A stretch of DNA of 64,000 nt from Siphonodentalium dalli (GCA_032622095.1 CP136065.1:98525343-98589342); one strand, 5' to 3'. Shown: positions 35,470-48,710, counted from the stretch's first letter. The notes: generated by a model from the letters alone, not told the origin. A program made the numbers and translations.

Positions 35470-36977
35470 ACTTGACACTTTTGTAACCACTATTACTCGA
35501 AAAGTACAAGAAGTAGGACACTAAAACTTGGTAAGTAGGTTGGGGTACATGAGTTCTATGCCTATGGCCCATAACGATTTTGTCCGCGCTTTCACCGAGG
35601 AGTTATCTCCCTTTATTTGAAAAAATGTCAGTTTATTATCTCGGAAATTATAAGAAGCAGAGCATCGAAAATTAGACCGTATGCACATCTCGATATGCAC
35701 TACTGCCCACGGGCATAACAACTTGTGTCCGCGCTTTCCCTGAAGAGTTACCGCCCATAGTTGGCAAACCTCTATTTTATTGTACTCTGTTGTCCTCCCG
35801 TATCATTCCAGATAACTGTATTTGGTTTTTGTAGTCGTGTTGACCGTTGTCAGCTTAGTCCGAAGAAGAAAATTTGACAGGGTTGGCCATATATTTTTAC
35901 ACTGGGGTGGGGGCAAAATTTTCGCAATTTTTTTTTTGTATTGACATTCATCTATTTAAGTATGTAGATTCCATGAACGAAAACAAACCCATACCGGAAA
36001 GGATTTTTGTAATCCGAGAAGAAATGCAAGAGTTACGGGCCCTCAAAGTTTGCAATTTGGTCCCATGTGCTTGTGCTCACATCTCCTCCGAAGATATCGA
36101 ACTTAGGATGTCATCTGATATCCCAGTGCGTGCGGTCGGAAGAGAGCACGCGATGTGCCAAATTTTGCCAGTGTCGGTTAAGTGTTGTGGATCAGGGGAG
36201 GGGCGGTCCGGGGTACCAATTTTTTATTCTTCTCCGAATCAGATGAAACTTGGAGTGTAACATCTACACCGCCAACCGATCTAGAAACTGAAACAATTTC
36301 GAAAATCCATTGAAAAATGACGGAGTTGCGGTCCTTCAAACAATGCAAATTTGGGCCCATGTGCCTGTGACCTCATCTCCTCCGAAGATCACAAACTTAG
36401 GATGTCATTTGATATCGCAGTGCGCGCGGTCTGAAGAGAGCACTCGATGTGCCAAATTTCGCAAGTGTCGGTTCAGTGTTGTGGGTCAGGGGAGGGGTGG
36501 TCCGAGGTACCAAAATTTAGTTCGTCTCCGAATCATATGAAACTTGGTATATAACATCTACCTTATACGTTGATCATAAAACTGAAAACAGATCGTAAAT
36601 CCGTTAAAAAATGGCGGAGATTTGGGCCCTCAAACTTTGAATGTGGGCCCGTATTCTTTCTAATAAACAAAATGTTATTCGTCTCTGAATGAGACAAAAT
36701 TTATAACAAATAATCAATGTAACTAGCTGATCACAATACTCAAAACAATTTTAAAATCCATTGGAAAATAACGGAGTTACGGGCTCTCAAAATTCGCATT
36801 TTGGGCCGGGTTTGACTATTTCCCAATCCCGTCACCCAATTTCGAGGCAGGGGTGGGGTCACTTCCAAAGACTTGAGATCAACCCACACATGTTAAGGGA
36901 AAGATATAATCATCCTACTTCATATTTTCCGTCCCTTAACTGCGATTTATTGAGCTCATGATTTGGCCTATTATTAT
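35235..36977. repeat. 1740-bp tandem array, unit 1 (1743 bp)
   Basis: The unit starts at ACTTCCATGGTGTAACCAAG, a short hairpin with GGAAGT. It contains an (ATT)n microsatellite and four diverged internal copies of a ~300-bp motif around 'GAGTTACGGGCCCTCAAA' and 'CATCTCCTCCGAAGAT'. This copy has one extra ATT triplet. Repeated open frames in the array (128, 76 and 66 codons) appear in every copy only because the DNA is identical; I see no domain. The unit carries C at 35719, as in unit 2. Confidence 0.93.
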
Positions 36978-38717
36978 ACTTCCATGGTGTAACCAAGGAA
37001 GTATATTGTTTTTCTACTGAGGTCGTTTTCCGTTTATTTCGAAATAATCAGAAACTGATTGCAGTAGGAACGCGAAATCTCTAGCGAATGTAGGCATCGA
37101 AGGTTTACTACATATAATGGTATCCGGATTTCCGCCCAATGTTTCTTGGCGGAGTTATGGCCCTTTTGCGATTATTTTTCATTGTTATTATTATTATTAT
37201 TATTATTATACTTGACACTTTTGTAACCACTATTACTCGAAAAGTACAAGAAGTAGGACACTAAAACTTGGTAAGTAGGTTGGGGTACATGAGTTCTATG
37301 CCTATGGCCCATAACGATTTTGTCCGCGCTTTCACCGAGGAGTTATCTCCCTTTATTTGAAAAAATGTCAGTTTATTATCTCGGAAATTATAAGAAGCAG
37401 AGCATCGAAAATTAGACCGTATGCACATCTCGATATGCACTACTGCCCACGGGCATAACAACTTGTGTCCGCGCTTTCCCTGAAGAGTTACCGCCCATAG
37501 TTGGCAAACCTCTATTTTATTGTACTCTGTTGTCCTCCCGTATCATTCCAGATAACTGTATTTGGTTTTTGTAGTCGTGTTGACCGTTGTCAGCTTAGTC
37601 CGAAGAAGAAAATTTGACAGGGTTGGCCATATATTTTTACACTGGGGTGGGGGCAAAATTTTCGCAATTTTTTTTTTGTATTGACATTCATCTATTTAAG
37701 TATGTAGATTCCATGAACGAAAACAAACCCATACCGGAAAGGATTTTTGTAATCCGAGAAGAAATGCAAGAGTTACGGGCCCTCAAAGTTTGCAATTTGG
37801 TCCCATGTGCTTGTGCTCACATCTCCTCCGAAGATATCGAACTTAGGATGTCATCTGATATCCCAGTGCGTGCGGTCGGAAGAGAGCACGCGATGTGCCA
37901 AATTTTGCCAGTGTCGGTTAAGTGTTGTGGATCAGGGGAGGGGCGGTCCGGGGTACCAATTTTTTATTCTTCTCCGAATCAGATGAAACTTGGAGTGTAA
38001 CATCTACACCGCCAACCGATCTAGAAACTGAAACAATTTCGAAAATCCATTGAAAAATGACGGAGTTGCGGTCCTTCAAACAATGCAAATTTGGGCCCAT
38101 GTGCCTGTGACCTCATCTCCTCCGAAGATCACAAACTTAGGATGTCATTTGATATCGCAGTGCGCGCGGTCTGAAGAGAGCACTCGATGTGCCAAATTTC
38201 GCAAGTGTCGGTTCAGTGTTGTGGGTCAGGGGAGGGGTGGTCCGAGGTACCAAAATTTAGTTCGTCTCCGAATCATATGAAACTTGGTATATAACATCTA
38301 CCTTATACGTTGATCATAAAACTGAAAACAGATCGTAAATCCGTTAAAAAATGGCGGAGATTTGGGCCCTCAAACTTTGAATGTGGGCCCGTATTCTTTC
38401 TAATAAACAAAATGTTATTCGTCTCTGAATGAGACAAAATTTATAACAAATAATCAATGTAACTAGCTGATCACAATACTCAAAACAATTTTAAAATCCA
38501 TTGGAAAATAACGGAGTTACGGGCTCTCAAAATTCGCATTTTGGGCCGGGTTTGACTATTTCCCAATCCCGTCACCCAATTTCGAGGCAGGGGTGGGGTC
38601 ACTTCCAAAGACTTGAGATCAACCCACACATGTTAAGGGAAAGATATAATCATCCTACTTCATATTTTCCGTCCCTTAACTGCGATTTATTGAGCTCATG
38701 ATTTGGCCTATTATTAT
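36978..38717. repeat. 1740-bp tandem array, unit 2
   Basis: Matches unit 1 apart from one fewer ATT triplet, and shares with it the variant 'GGGCATAACAACTTG' (units 3 to 6 read 'GGGCATAAAAACTTG'). Confidence 0.95.
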
Positions 38718-40457
38718 ACTTCCATGGTGTAACCAAGGAAGTATATTGTTTTTCTACTGAGGTCGTTTTCCGTTTATTTCGAAATAATCAGAAACTGATT
38801 GCAGTAGGAACGCGAAATCTCTAGCGAATGTAGGCATCGAAGGTTTACTACATATAATGGTATCCGGATTTCCGCCCAATGTTTCTTGGCGGAGTTATGG
38901 CCCTTTTGCGATTATTTTTCATTGTTATTATTATTATTATTATTATTATACTTGACACTTTTGTAACCACTATTACTCGAAAAGTACAAGAAGTAGGACA
39001 CTAAAACTTGGTAAGTAGGTTGGGGTACATGAGTTCTATGCCTATGGCCCATAACGATTTTGTCCGCGCTTTCACCGAGGAGTTATCTCCCTTTATTTGA
39101 AAAAATGTCAGTTTATTATCTCGGAAATTATAAGAAGCAGAGCATCGAAAATTAGACCGTATGCACATCTCGATATGCACTACTGCCCACGGGCATAAAA
39201 ACTTGTGTCCGCGCTTTCCCTGAAGAGTTACCGCCCATAGTTGGCAAACCTCTATTTTATTGTACTCTGTTGTCCTCCCGTATCATTCCAGATAACTGTA
39301 TTTGGTTTTTGTAGTCGTGTTGACCGTTGTCAGCTTAGTCCGAAGAAGAAAATTTGACAGGGTTGGCCATATATTTTTACACTGGGGTGGGGGCAAAATT
39401 TTCGCAATTTTTTTTTTGTATTGACATTCATCTATTTAAGTATGTAGATTCCATGAACGAAAACAAACCCATACCGGAAAGGATTTTTGTAATCCGAGAA
39501 GAAATGCAAGAGTTACGGGCCCTCAAAGTTTGCAATTTGGTCCCATGTGCTTGTGCTCACATCTCCTCCGAAGATATCGAACTTAGGATGTCATCTGATA
39601 TCCCAGTGCGTGCGGTCGGAAGAGAGCACGCGATGTGCCAAATTTTGCCAGTGTCGGTTAAGTGTTGTGGATCAGGGGAGGGGCGGTCCGGGGTACCAAT
39701 TTTTTATTCTTCTCCGAATCAGATGAAACTTGGAGTGTAACATCTACACCGCCAACCGATCTAGAAACTGAAACAATTTCGAAAATCCATTGAAAAATGA
39801 CGGAGTTGCGGTCCTTCAAACAATGCAAATTTGGGCCCATGTGCCTGTGACCTCATCTCCTCCGAAGATCACAAACTTAGGATGTCATTTGATATCGCAG
39901 TGCGCGCGGTCTGAAGAGAGCACTCGATGTGCCAAATTTCGCAAGTGTCGGTTCAGTGTTGTGGGTCAGGGGAGGGGTGGTCCGAGGTACCAAAATTTAG
40001 TTCGTCTCCGAATCATATGAAACTTGGTATATAACATCTACCTTATACGTTGATCATAAAACTGAAAACAGATCGTAAATCCGTTAAAAAATGGCGGAGA
40101 TTTGGGCCCTCAAACTTTGAATGTGGGCCCGTATTCTTTCTAATAAACAAAATGTTATTCGTCTCTGAATGAGACAAAATTTATAACAAATAATCAATGT
40201 AACTAGCTGATCACAATACTCAAAACAATTTTAAAATCCATTGGAAAATAACGGAGTTACGGGCTCTCAAAATTCGCATTTTGGGCCGGGTTTGACTATT
40301 TCCCAATCCCGTCACCCAATTTCGAGGCAGGGGTGGGGTCACTTCCAAAGACTTGAGATCAACCCACACATGTTAAGGGAAAGATATAATCATCCTACTT
40401 CATATTTTCCGTCCCTTAACTGCGATTTATTGAGCTCATGATTTGGCCTATTATTAT
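38718..40457. repeat. 1740-bp tandem array, unit 3
   Basis: As unit 2 but with A instead of C in the 'GGGCATAAAAACTTG' word. No other difference noticed by eye. Confidence 0.95.
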
Positions 40458-41215
40458 ACTTCCATGGTGTAACCAAGGAAGTATATTGTTTTTCTACTGA
40501 GGTCGTTTTCCGTTTATTTCGAAATAATCAGAAACTGATTGCAGTAGGAACGCGAAATCTCTAGCGAATGTAGGCATCGAAGGTTTACTACATATAATGG
40601 TATCCGGATTTCCGCCCAATGTTTCTTGGCGGAGTTATGGCCCTTTTGCGATTATTTTTCATTGTTATTATTATTATTATTATTATTATACTTGACACTT
40701 TTGTAACCACTATTACTCGAAAAGTACAAGAAGTAGGACACTAAAACTTGGTAAGTAGGTTGGGGTACATGAGTTCTATGCCTATGGCCCATAACGATTT
40801 TGTCCGCGCTTTCACCGAGGAGTTATCTCCCTTTATTTGAAAAAATGTCAGTTTATTATCTCGGAAATTATAAGAAGCAGAGCATCGAAAATTAGACCGT
40901 ATGCACATCTCGATATGCACTACTGCCCACGGGCATAAAAACTTGTGTCCGCGCTTTCCCTGAAGAGTTACCGCCCATAGTTGGCAAACCTCTATTTTAT
41001 TGTACTCTGTTGTCCTCCCGTATCATTCCAGATAACTGTATTTGGTTTTTGTAGTCGTGTTGACCGTTGTCAGCTTAGTCCGAAGAAGAAAATTTGACAG
41101 GGTTGGCCATATATTTTTACACTGGGGTGGGGGCAAAATTTTCGCAATTTTTTTTTTGTATTGACATTCATCTATTTAAGTATGTAGATTCCATGAACGA
41201 AAACAAACCCATACC
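40458..41215. repeat. 1740-bp tandem array, unit 4, left part
   Basis: The first 758 bp of unit 4, ending at CATACC, which is also the left target duplication of the giant element. The remaining 982 bp resume at 57904. Confidence 0.95.
41210..41215. repeat. 6-bp target-site duplication CATACC, left
   Basis: CATACC occurs once at this point of every uninterrupted unit (followed by GGAAAGG). Here it is present on both sides of the insertion. Confidence 0.93.
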
Positions 41216-41280
41216 AGCAGCATGATTGTAACTCTGGGTCATGTATGTGTGGGACCCCTTTTTCCTATAGGTCTATGGCT

Positions 41281-41350
41281 CCATAGTATGGCAACGCCCC
41301 CTTTCCTATGCTGTGTATATATGGTCCCATGGTATGGTAACGCCCCCTTT
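41281..41350. repeat. Subterminal 24-bp direct repeats (left arm)
   Basis: CCATAGTATGGCAACGCCCC plus CTTT at 41281-41304 recurs with two changes at 41327-41350 (46-bp period). Mirrored copies lie at 57763-57786 and 57809-57832. Their place 66-135 bp from each terminus suits recombinase-binding sites, by inference. Confidence 0.75.
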
Positions 41351-41403
41351 AATTATTATATATCGCTCCTCCTTCCCACGTAATTTCTGGAACATTTTTA
41401 TTG

Positions 41404-41421
41404 TTCTGGAAAATTCTGGAA
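41404..41421. promoter_or_regulatory. Heat-shock-element-like motif (left arm)
   Basis: TTCTGGAAAATTCTGGAA is a perfect TTCnnGAAnnTTCnnGAA arrangement of four alternating heat-shock-factor modules. A three-module copy lies at 41482-41494. The region also contains several 'TTCTGGAACATTTTT' words, so chance within a TTCTGGAA-rich repeat cannot be excluded. Confidence 0.5.
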
Positions 41422-43172
41422 CATTTTTTTTTTGTTCTGGAACATTTTTATTGTTCTGGAACAATCTAGTAAATTTTTTGTTTCTGGAAAATTCTATTTT
41501 TTTCTAGTAAAATCCATAATGTATTCGTGTAATAAAATTCATATTTGTCTACGGTCTCTTTAAAATTATATAACTGTAAAGTCCCGATGTTAATTTCACC
41601 CAGTACACACATTGGCTATCATAGCATCTATCTATTTACCACGCATAGAATATAGGCATTTAAAATTATTTATCAAATCTCCTTAAAACACTTCGGCCCC
41701 TTTAACTTTTTTTACCTTTAATAAAAACATTATTGATCTCACAGATTTATTAACTGTTATGTACCTGGTAGAAAACACATTCCACGAGGCACGCTTTCTA
41801 ACAATAACAGAGCATCATGGAATATATTCTATAATGGTTTAAACGATGCCAGATGTGCACTAAGCACGCGATGCACTAAGTGCGTTTTCACCATGAATTT
41901 ATCTGGTAATTTAAGCGTTCAAACACATTCGGGGGTAACCGTAGATAATAGCCGGTCTAATGTGTAATTCATTCAAACATGGGCCACATATCATTTGCAC
42001 CTATTGGGTAAGAAATTGTCTTTCTAAAAGGTTATGAAAAAGCCGACAAATTAAAACAATCTAGAATGTTCGAGAAAAAAAAATGTTCCACATTGTTCCA
42101 TAACAATAAAAATGTTCCAGAATAACATCAAATTAGTGTGGGCGTTTCAAAGATCACTAGTACGTTCTAGAATAAAGATATATCTTATAAAACCATCGCA
42201 ATCTTCATAACACTGCACTCGCACTTATTTTTATGAGTTGTACGTTTCAAGACTTAATTCAATTCAGGTGGAATAATCTGGAAATTTGTGTCTTCTACAA
42301 CATTATAGTAAATCCATAATGTATTCGTTTAAGACACTTCATACTCGCATATGGCCCTTTAAACTAACAATGCTGAAGGCAGACGCACCTTTGTCTGTTA
42401 ATTAACTTCTAAGCACGTGGGAACACAATGCACCTACTGCAGGGCACAGAGCTCTCAAGCTAATAACACAACATGTAACCATTCTGGAACATTCTCCATA
42501 CCGACGGGGATAAAGCGGTGAAACAGATTAATGAAATTATGCATACCACTAGGTGATAAAACATTTAAGCCTGCACTAATTTGAATAAAAAATATTCAGG
42601 GGCCGGTATCATTTGCACATATTGGTTAGGAAAAATAAAATGCCTTTCTAGCTGCCTCTGAAACAATTAATAAAATTAAAATAATCTACAAAGTTCTCAG
42701 CACGTGGGAGACCATCTAGGTATTAAATACACATCTAACTCCAAGCAGCCAACATATGCTTACAGAGCATAACCCATGCAATTTAATTCTCACAAAAGTT
42801 ATACTGCGAGCGGCATGAACCCTGAATACATACTGACTCCCCATTATGTATCCCTCCTAATGGTCAACTGTTATGGTACAATTGATTAAATCATCACTAA
42901 CATTAGTTAAGCTTTTTCTCTAAATACCCCTTTAATATCTGTAATCGAACTATTAGGAATCAATCAACGCCTTGCCAATAGATATTTGAACATTTCAAAT
43001 AAAGTAAATCCTACACACAATTTCTCGAAGCTTCGTAATTAAACACATGTTTAAGTCATTTAATGCCACGATAGGTCTGTCATTCAAATGCATGCTCCTA
43101 ATGGCTTCTGCATCTGTGGAGACTGAGAGATAAATAAAATTAATGTTTCTGTAGAAATTAAGGTTTTCTAGT

Positions 43173-44724
43173 GTGTCACTACTTCAGATATGGTTCAAAT
43201 AGCATACAAATCACCGCATTTTGGTCACATACCTTAAAGGTACACGTTATTTATGCACTTAAACCTAATTCCGCGTATACATCAACAAAAACGCTCTTTA
43301 TTTCCCAAATAGTTTGAATGTACCTAGTTTTAACAAAGATTTATGCAATCTACATGCTTTCATTCAAATAAAATTTACGACAACAACATTGTAACAGACT
43401 ATCCACTTACCTTCAATTTATAGGTCATATTAGCCTGTACATTTATGGGAGACAGACATACATAATATAATGCATTGGCACAGTGCTACTGATAATAATA
43501 AGGTGTCACTACTTCAGATATGGTTCAAATAACATACAAACACCGCATTTTGGTCACATACCTTAAAGGTACACGTCATTTATGCATTTAAACCTAATTC
43601 CGCGTATACATCAATAAAAACGCTCTTTATTTCTCAAAAACGTCCATAGTTTTAACAAAGATTTATGCAATCTACATGCTTTCATTCAAATAAAATTTAC
43701 GACAACAACATTGTAACAGACTATCCACTTACCTTCAATTTATAGGTCATATTAGCCTGTACATTTATGAGAGACAGACATACATAATATAATGCATTGG
43801 CACAGTGTTACTGATAATAATAAGGTGGCATTACTTCAGAAATGGTTCATATAGCATACTATTGTACCCGTGGTCACATACATTAAACGAACACGTCACT
43901 TAAGCATTTAAACCTAACTCAGTGTATCTATCAATAAAACGCTCTTTATTTTCAAATTTGTCTGAATTGTACTAAATTTACATTTAAAATCAAGCATTTA
44001 AACCTAATTCCGTCCATCCATAAATAAAAAACGCTCTTTATTTTCAAAATTTGTCTTAATGTCCATCGTTTACTAAATTTATATTTAAAATTAAGCATTT
44101 AAACATAATTCATCGTATCCATAAATAAAAAACGCTCTTTATTTTCAAAAACGTCCATAGTTTTAATAAAGATTTTTGCAATCTACATGCTTTCATTCAT
44201 ATAAAATTACCCAGTGTGTGTTAGACAACAACATTATAACATAGTGGCTTTCAAGTTACATATGCATGTGCATTCGATGCACGAGACAACATTGTAGGAA
44301 ATGAAGGCATTGATGTGTCATTACTTCAGAAATTGTTCATACAATTGACCGTATTTTGATCACACACCTTAAAGGTACACGTCACTTTTGTCTATAATCA
44401 CACAAAACATTACACATATAGGGTTCAACATGTCCACCGTAGTAAGCTTATTTACTTCAGAAATGGTTCCAATAACATAGTATTGTACCGGTGGTATCAC
44501 ATACCTTAAAGGTACACGTCACTTTTGTCTATAATCAGACAATACATTACACGTAGGGTTAAACATGTCCACCGTAGTAAACTTATTTACTTCAGAAATG
44601 GTTCCAATAGCATAGTATTATACCCGCGGGGTCACATACCTTAAAGGTACACATCATTTGTGTCTATAATCAGACAATACATTACGCATAGGGTTCAACA
44701 TGGTCACCGAAGCAACCTAATCCA
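43173..44724. repeat. Internal tandem repeats of the left arm
   Basis: Units of about 330 and 322 bp start at 43173, 43503 and 43825, then ~134-bp subunits start near 44,317, 44,452 and 44,588. Recurrent words are 'TACTTCAGANATGGTTC', 'ACCTTAAAGGTACACGTCA' and 'AAAAACGCTCTTTATTT'. The mirrored set is at 54389-55940. The 60- and 92-codon open frames near 44,660-45,084 overlap or abut this repeat and lack recognisable domains. Confidence 0.85.
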
Positions 44725-45791
44725 AAAGCAAAGAACACCCATTACTGAGTCCCGCTGTTACACACAACACAATAACTCGGGATTAAGGTCTTCTAGTGAT
44801 GAGTTATGGTTGTATACTTTAGAAATGGTACCTATAGCATAATATTGTACCACATTGATGCACATCACGTTTCATGTGAATTACATGAGCAGGTAACTCA
44901 ATTCTCTGCATTTCGAATGGAGTTGGGTATTTTTGTATATTATATACAGTGTTATTTAGCTTACAAATGGTTGTTATTTTATATCAATATGCCAGTTTAT
45001 GCCACAGACAAAATGCGTACTCACTCTTCACATAGATTAATATGTAAGCATTTGTATCATTTAGAATGGCAAAATATGGTCTAAGTCAGTCGTATTAGCT
45101 ATATATAGCCACTTACCGTTCAAGTTATAACCCCATTAAAACTATGCTTCAAATGTAAATTATATGTAACTTGAATATGATCGGTCCCCAGGCCCTTTTT
45201 AGGTCATAGGTTCTAACCGACCATCGTTCATACTCGAACGCTTGTGTATATGATAGATGTGGTAATGGTAGAGAGAGCTAGTTAGGCAGGCCGTGAGATA
45301 GGTACACCCACTGCCTACATCAATATATATATACGATATACATGTACTGGCCGCAATGGGTTCCCGTTACTAGCCTATAGACATGAAGTATTAAAGTTAT
45401 ACACCTTCATCAGCGCGCTCTTAATGAGTTTTGAATTGGCATATGGGTACGAATCCAAACTATTCGGATGTAATTTAACGGAATGCCAATCATAACAATC
45501 TGTACAGAGAAAGCTAGTGGGAACGATACACACTGTTTGCGTAATTGACTAGACACATGGCGGTAAAGAAGCACCCTGATGTATCAAAGGTATATTTCAA
45601 GGATTTTTAATCGGCAACCAATTATTGAATATATTTTTGTTGGGCATGGTCATATGCACCACTGTGTTTCATATAAAACAAATAGTGGGTGGTTAAATCA
45701 CCGAAGGCCAATATTCCCGATGGTAAGTTATTTTTAGCATATGGGATACATTTATGACTAAATCGGTTATAGGAAATGAGGTAAATTGCAC

Positions 45792-45797
45792 TTTATT
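45792..45797 (-). terminator. AATAAA polyadenylation signal, left copy
   Basis: AATAAA on the minus strand, about 160 nt past the stop codon of the 192-residue gene. The mirrored copy is at 53316-53321. Confidence 0.55.
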
Positions 45798-45955
45798 ATT
45801 TAAAAGGAATAACGCTATACAAGCTTAAACACACAAACCATGGGTTTTTATCAACTTATTACGTGTAGCATATTTGGAGTTTAGTTATGTTCATCAAACA
45901 CCGGCAATTGACACCTCTGTCTGGATATTTATGTTATTACGATTGGGTCCCGTGT

Positions 45956-46534
45956 TCACCCTTTTTTAGTCGTAAGCGAATAGTCTCCATAGCTCCAAAT
46001 CGTTCCGAATGTCCAAACTAATTCACTATTTAATTCTGAAATAGGTTTAGTTGTGCTTACAATGTAATCCAAAACTAGTTGTTCATTTAACATCTTTTCA
46101 ATAGTGAAAATAGGACAAGGTTCCCTCATAATAATGTAACCATAAATTGATGTAACTTCTTCGAATTCCAAACTATAGTCATTAAAAACCGTGCTACGGT
46201 ATTCAGCGAAGCGGGCAAAGTTATCACCGATAAGTACACGAATCTCATATATGTCTTTTTTAGTAATACCACTAAATATCCAACACTCAGAAAACAGTTG
46301 ATCCAAAGTATCCAGTAAGGTATCTGTTTCAAATTCTGATCTCTCCATCAAAGCATTCAATCTCTTTCTACCATCATCAAAATTTCCTTCTAGAAGTTCC
46401 GTAATTATTATTTTACTCTCCCTTAAGAACCATGTATGTTGTAATTCTGTTTTGATGTCTCCATGTATCGTTGACGCGTTAACTAACTCCTTGTAAATTT
46501 TCTCAAGCATTTCTGTGGGTAATATTTCCTCCAT
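45956..46534 (-). CDS. Orphan 192-aa protein of the giant element, left copy
   Basis: Intact single-exon gene, identical in translation to 52579-53157 on the other arm and transcribed away from the centre toward the left end. ATG is the first in frame, and a CCAAT box, a TATA box and an AATAAA signal are correctly placed around it. The protein is acidic and appears mostly helical, with no signal peptide or membrane segment. I do not recognise a family. The first ~75 residues, with 'HGDIKTEL', 'WFLRESKIIITELL' and 'DDGRKRLNALMERSEF', recall the helix spacing of a death-fold (CARD-like) domain. The start 'EEILPTEMLEKIYKELV' also recalls the first helix of an F-box. Both are weak inferences. It is the only convincing gene in the arm and may help the element interact with its host cell. 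Confidence 0.75.
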   Translation of the reverse strand: MEEILPTEMLEKIYKELVNASTIHGDIKTELQHTWFLRESKIIITELLEGNFDDGRKRLNALMERSEFETDTLLDTLDQLFSECWIFSGITKKDIYEIRVLIGDNFARFAEYRSTVFNDYSLEFEEVTSIYGYIIMREPCPIFTIEKMLNEQLVLDYIVSTTKPISELNSELVWTFGTIWSYGDYSLTTKKG

Positions 46535-46700
46535 AATTCCTAATTTACAAAACCATCTGTTTATTCGAGTAAATCCGCTAACTCACATGTCATTGGGCAT
46601 GAGTTTCTCATATAATTAACACAATCGGTTGTTCGTACCCATACCTAGTGAGCTTTTGATCTATAATAGCTAACGGTAATGTATTTAGTTCTTATTATAA

Positions 46701-46714
46701 TATTTATAACCAAT
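46701..46714 (-). promoter_or_regulatory. TATA and CCAAT boxes of the orphan gene, left copy
   Basis: TATAAATA (minus strand, 46708-46701) lies about 165 nt upstream of the ATG, with an inverted CCAAT box two bases further upstream (46710-46714). Confidence 0.5.
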
Positions 46715-48710
46715 CAAAATCCGTTGCTGAATTTAGCTATACGAGGACAAACGGAATGATAACAGCCGTTCAACAACTTGGTATTCCAGTCATAGTCATA
46801 GTTCATTTCATATTATTGCTCTAAAATCTCCATTACATGTAGAAAATAAAGAGCCCATCTGATGTAGACTAGTATATAAGTACTTAGTGATTTATTTTCA
46901 TCAATTATATGTATTGTTACTCCTTTAAATATAGTTTGTTATACAGAGGATACATCGCCCACGTGACAGTATCGTGTCGCGAAAGGTCTATACAAGTATA
47001 TAAATGCGCGTCAGGTTTATGTATATGTCCCTGTTTCTTAAAGCAAATCCAGTACATATACGTGCATTGAGACACGTGCAATTGCCACTAGTAAATCACG
47101 TATAAAAGCTCTTTACCGCATAGTCAAACTGTTGAGTTTTCACACGTATTCTATGTCGTTTTTTATGGACTATATACGTGGTATATGTCAGTATATACAC
47201 GAATGTAATGTAATCACGTATTAATTTCATATATTCTTCTCAAAACAACTCAGCACAACGCATCAATTCTGATGTCTATGGCGGTTCAAACAGTGTACAC
47301 TTTCAGTGTTGTTACCGTTTGATGCATACCATACTCATTTATGCATAATAACGCGGGTCTACATCGTTGCTATATACCTATATACGTCCATATTTCTTAA
47401 AGTATAGTATCTATACGTACATCATGGCGTATATTAAACCCCCTTTCACTGGTAAATCACGAATAAACGCTCTTTATTGTATAGTCAACTAACCATTTAT
47501 ACATACACGCTGCTCTATGGTGGTCTGTTGTGTCTTACCATTATACCATTATATGTAGAAGGTAATGTAGTCAAATATGTATAAGTCTGATTTTGTGTCA
47601 ATGTGCCTGTTATTAATCTCATCAATTGGGTCATTTATAAGTCGTCAAACATGATGATTTCTAATCATCTAATAGGTATTATAAAAAATGCCTACTTCAC
47701 AAATATTCTGAGTGCATTTCAGTGTATATTTCGTACTCTGTAAAAACGTGATTTGACCGCTAGTGATGTAGTGAAATAACCTATTTTATAGTTGTCAAAT
47801 ACGTACTAAAAATATTGTCAATTTATGACTCATCTAATGAATTTTCCACACCTAGTGTCTACAATATGTTTATATATTGTGACTCATTACGACGATTGCA
47901 GTATGTCCACGTATGTCAGATATTACATAACCTTGATAACTATGTTTAGAAATACCTGGTATATGAGGTCATATTGTAGCTGACAGAGACTGGAATGCGA
48001 CTTGCATCTACCATCACGTGCGTTCGAATGACGTTACATGTACGATATGAGCCATTATATGTGTCGATGAGGTGTTATATCAGTATATTCATGCAATATT
48101 CGTAAATGACAGCAACATATCTTTTCCCTCCCATTATCAAGCGAGATTTTGTGGTTAGATGACAAACATGGCATTTCGAATATATATAGCCTATTGGATA
48201 CTTACTTCAAATGCTAAAATTGCCTCTTCAAAATAGTTAAAAGCACACATTTTTATTTCGAATTTCATTGTTTACGGTTAATTTTCTGTTATGAAATTGG
48301 TCCTTTTATAAACGCGTATTACGTAGTTACAAAAAGCCCTAATTGACAAACATTTTAAGTGCTATTATGACTATATTCGACGAATAAAAAAAACGCCATT
48401 TGACATAGTACAACAACGCGAAATGACTACTTTTTTAAACGCGAATTTGAAACAAAACTAATATACAAAAGAATTTTAAACTAAAATTATAAGTTTGGTT
48501 GATGTATAGTTTGGTTGACAGCATTTTCACACACAGAAGCGTTATGATAAAGATTCACCACGCACACAGAAGCGATCTTATACGGTGTAGCGGTATGTTA
48601 CAGAGTTATCGTTCTTTTCGAGGCTAAAAAAAGCGCAGGCCGGCCCCTCCCTCTCCCCCGTTTTAAAAGGGGTGGGGTTAAGGGGAAGCGATCGAGCGTC
48701 ACGAAAAAAA

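Larger units (their letters stand above)
41216..48710. repeat. Left arm of the giant inverted repeat
   Basis: Each base x mirrors position 99,113 minus x in the right arm from the terminus through at least 46,534, so there is no net indel there. One A is gained near 48,627. I noticed four substitutions versus the right arm, at 46,937, 46,962, 47,891 and 47,968, and none in the spot-checked outer part. Confidence 0.95.

Noticed and set aside
35874-36260. 128-codon open frame (and 76-, 66- and 60-codon frames) repeated in each 1740-bp unit
   Set aside because: Conservation is only DNA identity of recent repeats. The translation has no recognisable domain, overlapping frames on both strands are equally open, and the diverged unit 8 breaks the frame.
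44806-45084. 92-codon open frame in the left arm, mirrored at 54029-54307
   Set aside because: It follows directly on an internal repeat, has no promoter or polyadenylation signal of note and no recognisable domain. Identity of both copies is expected from arm identity.
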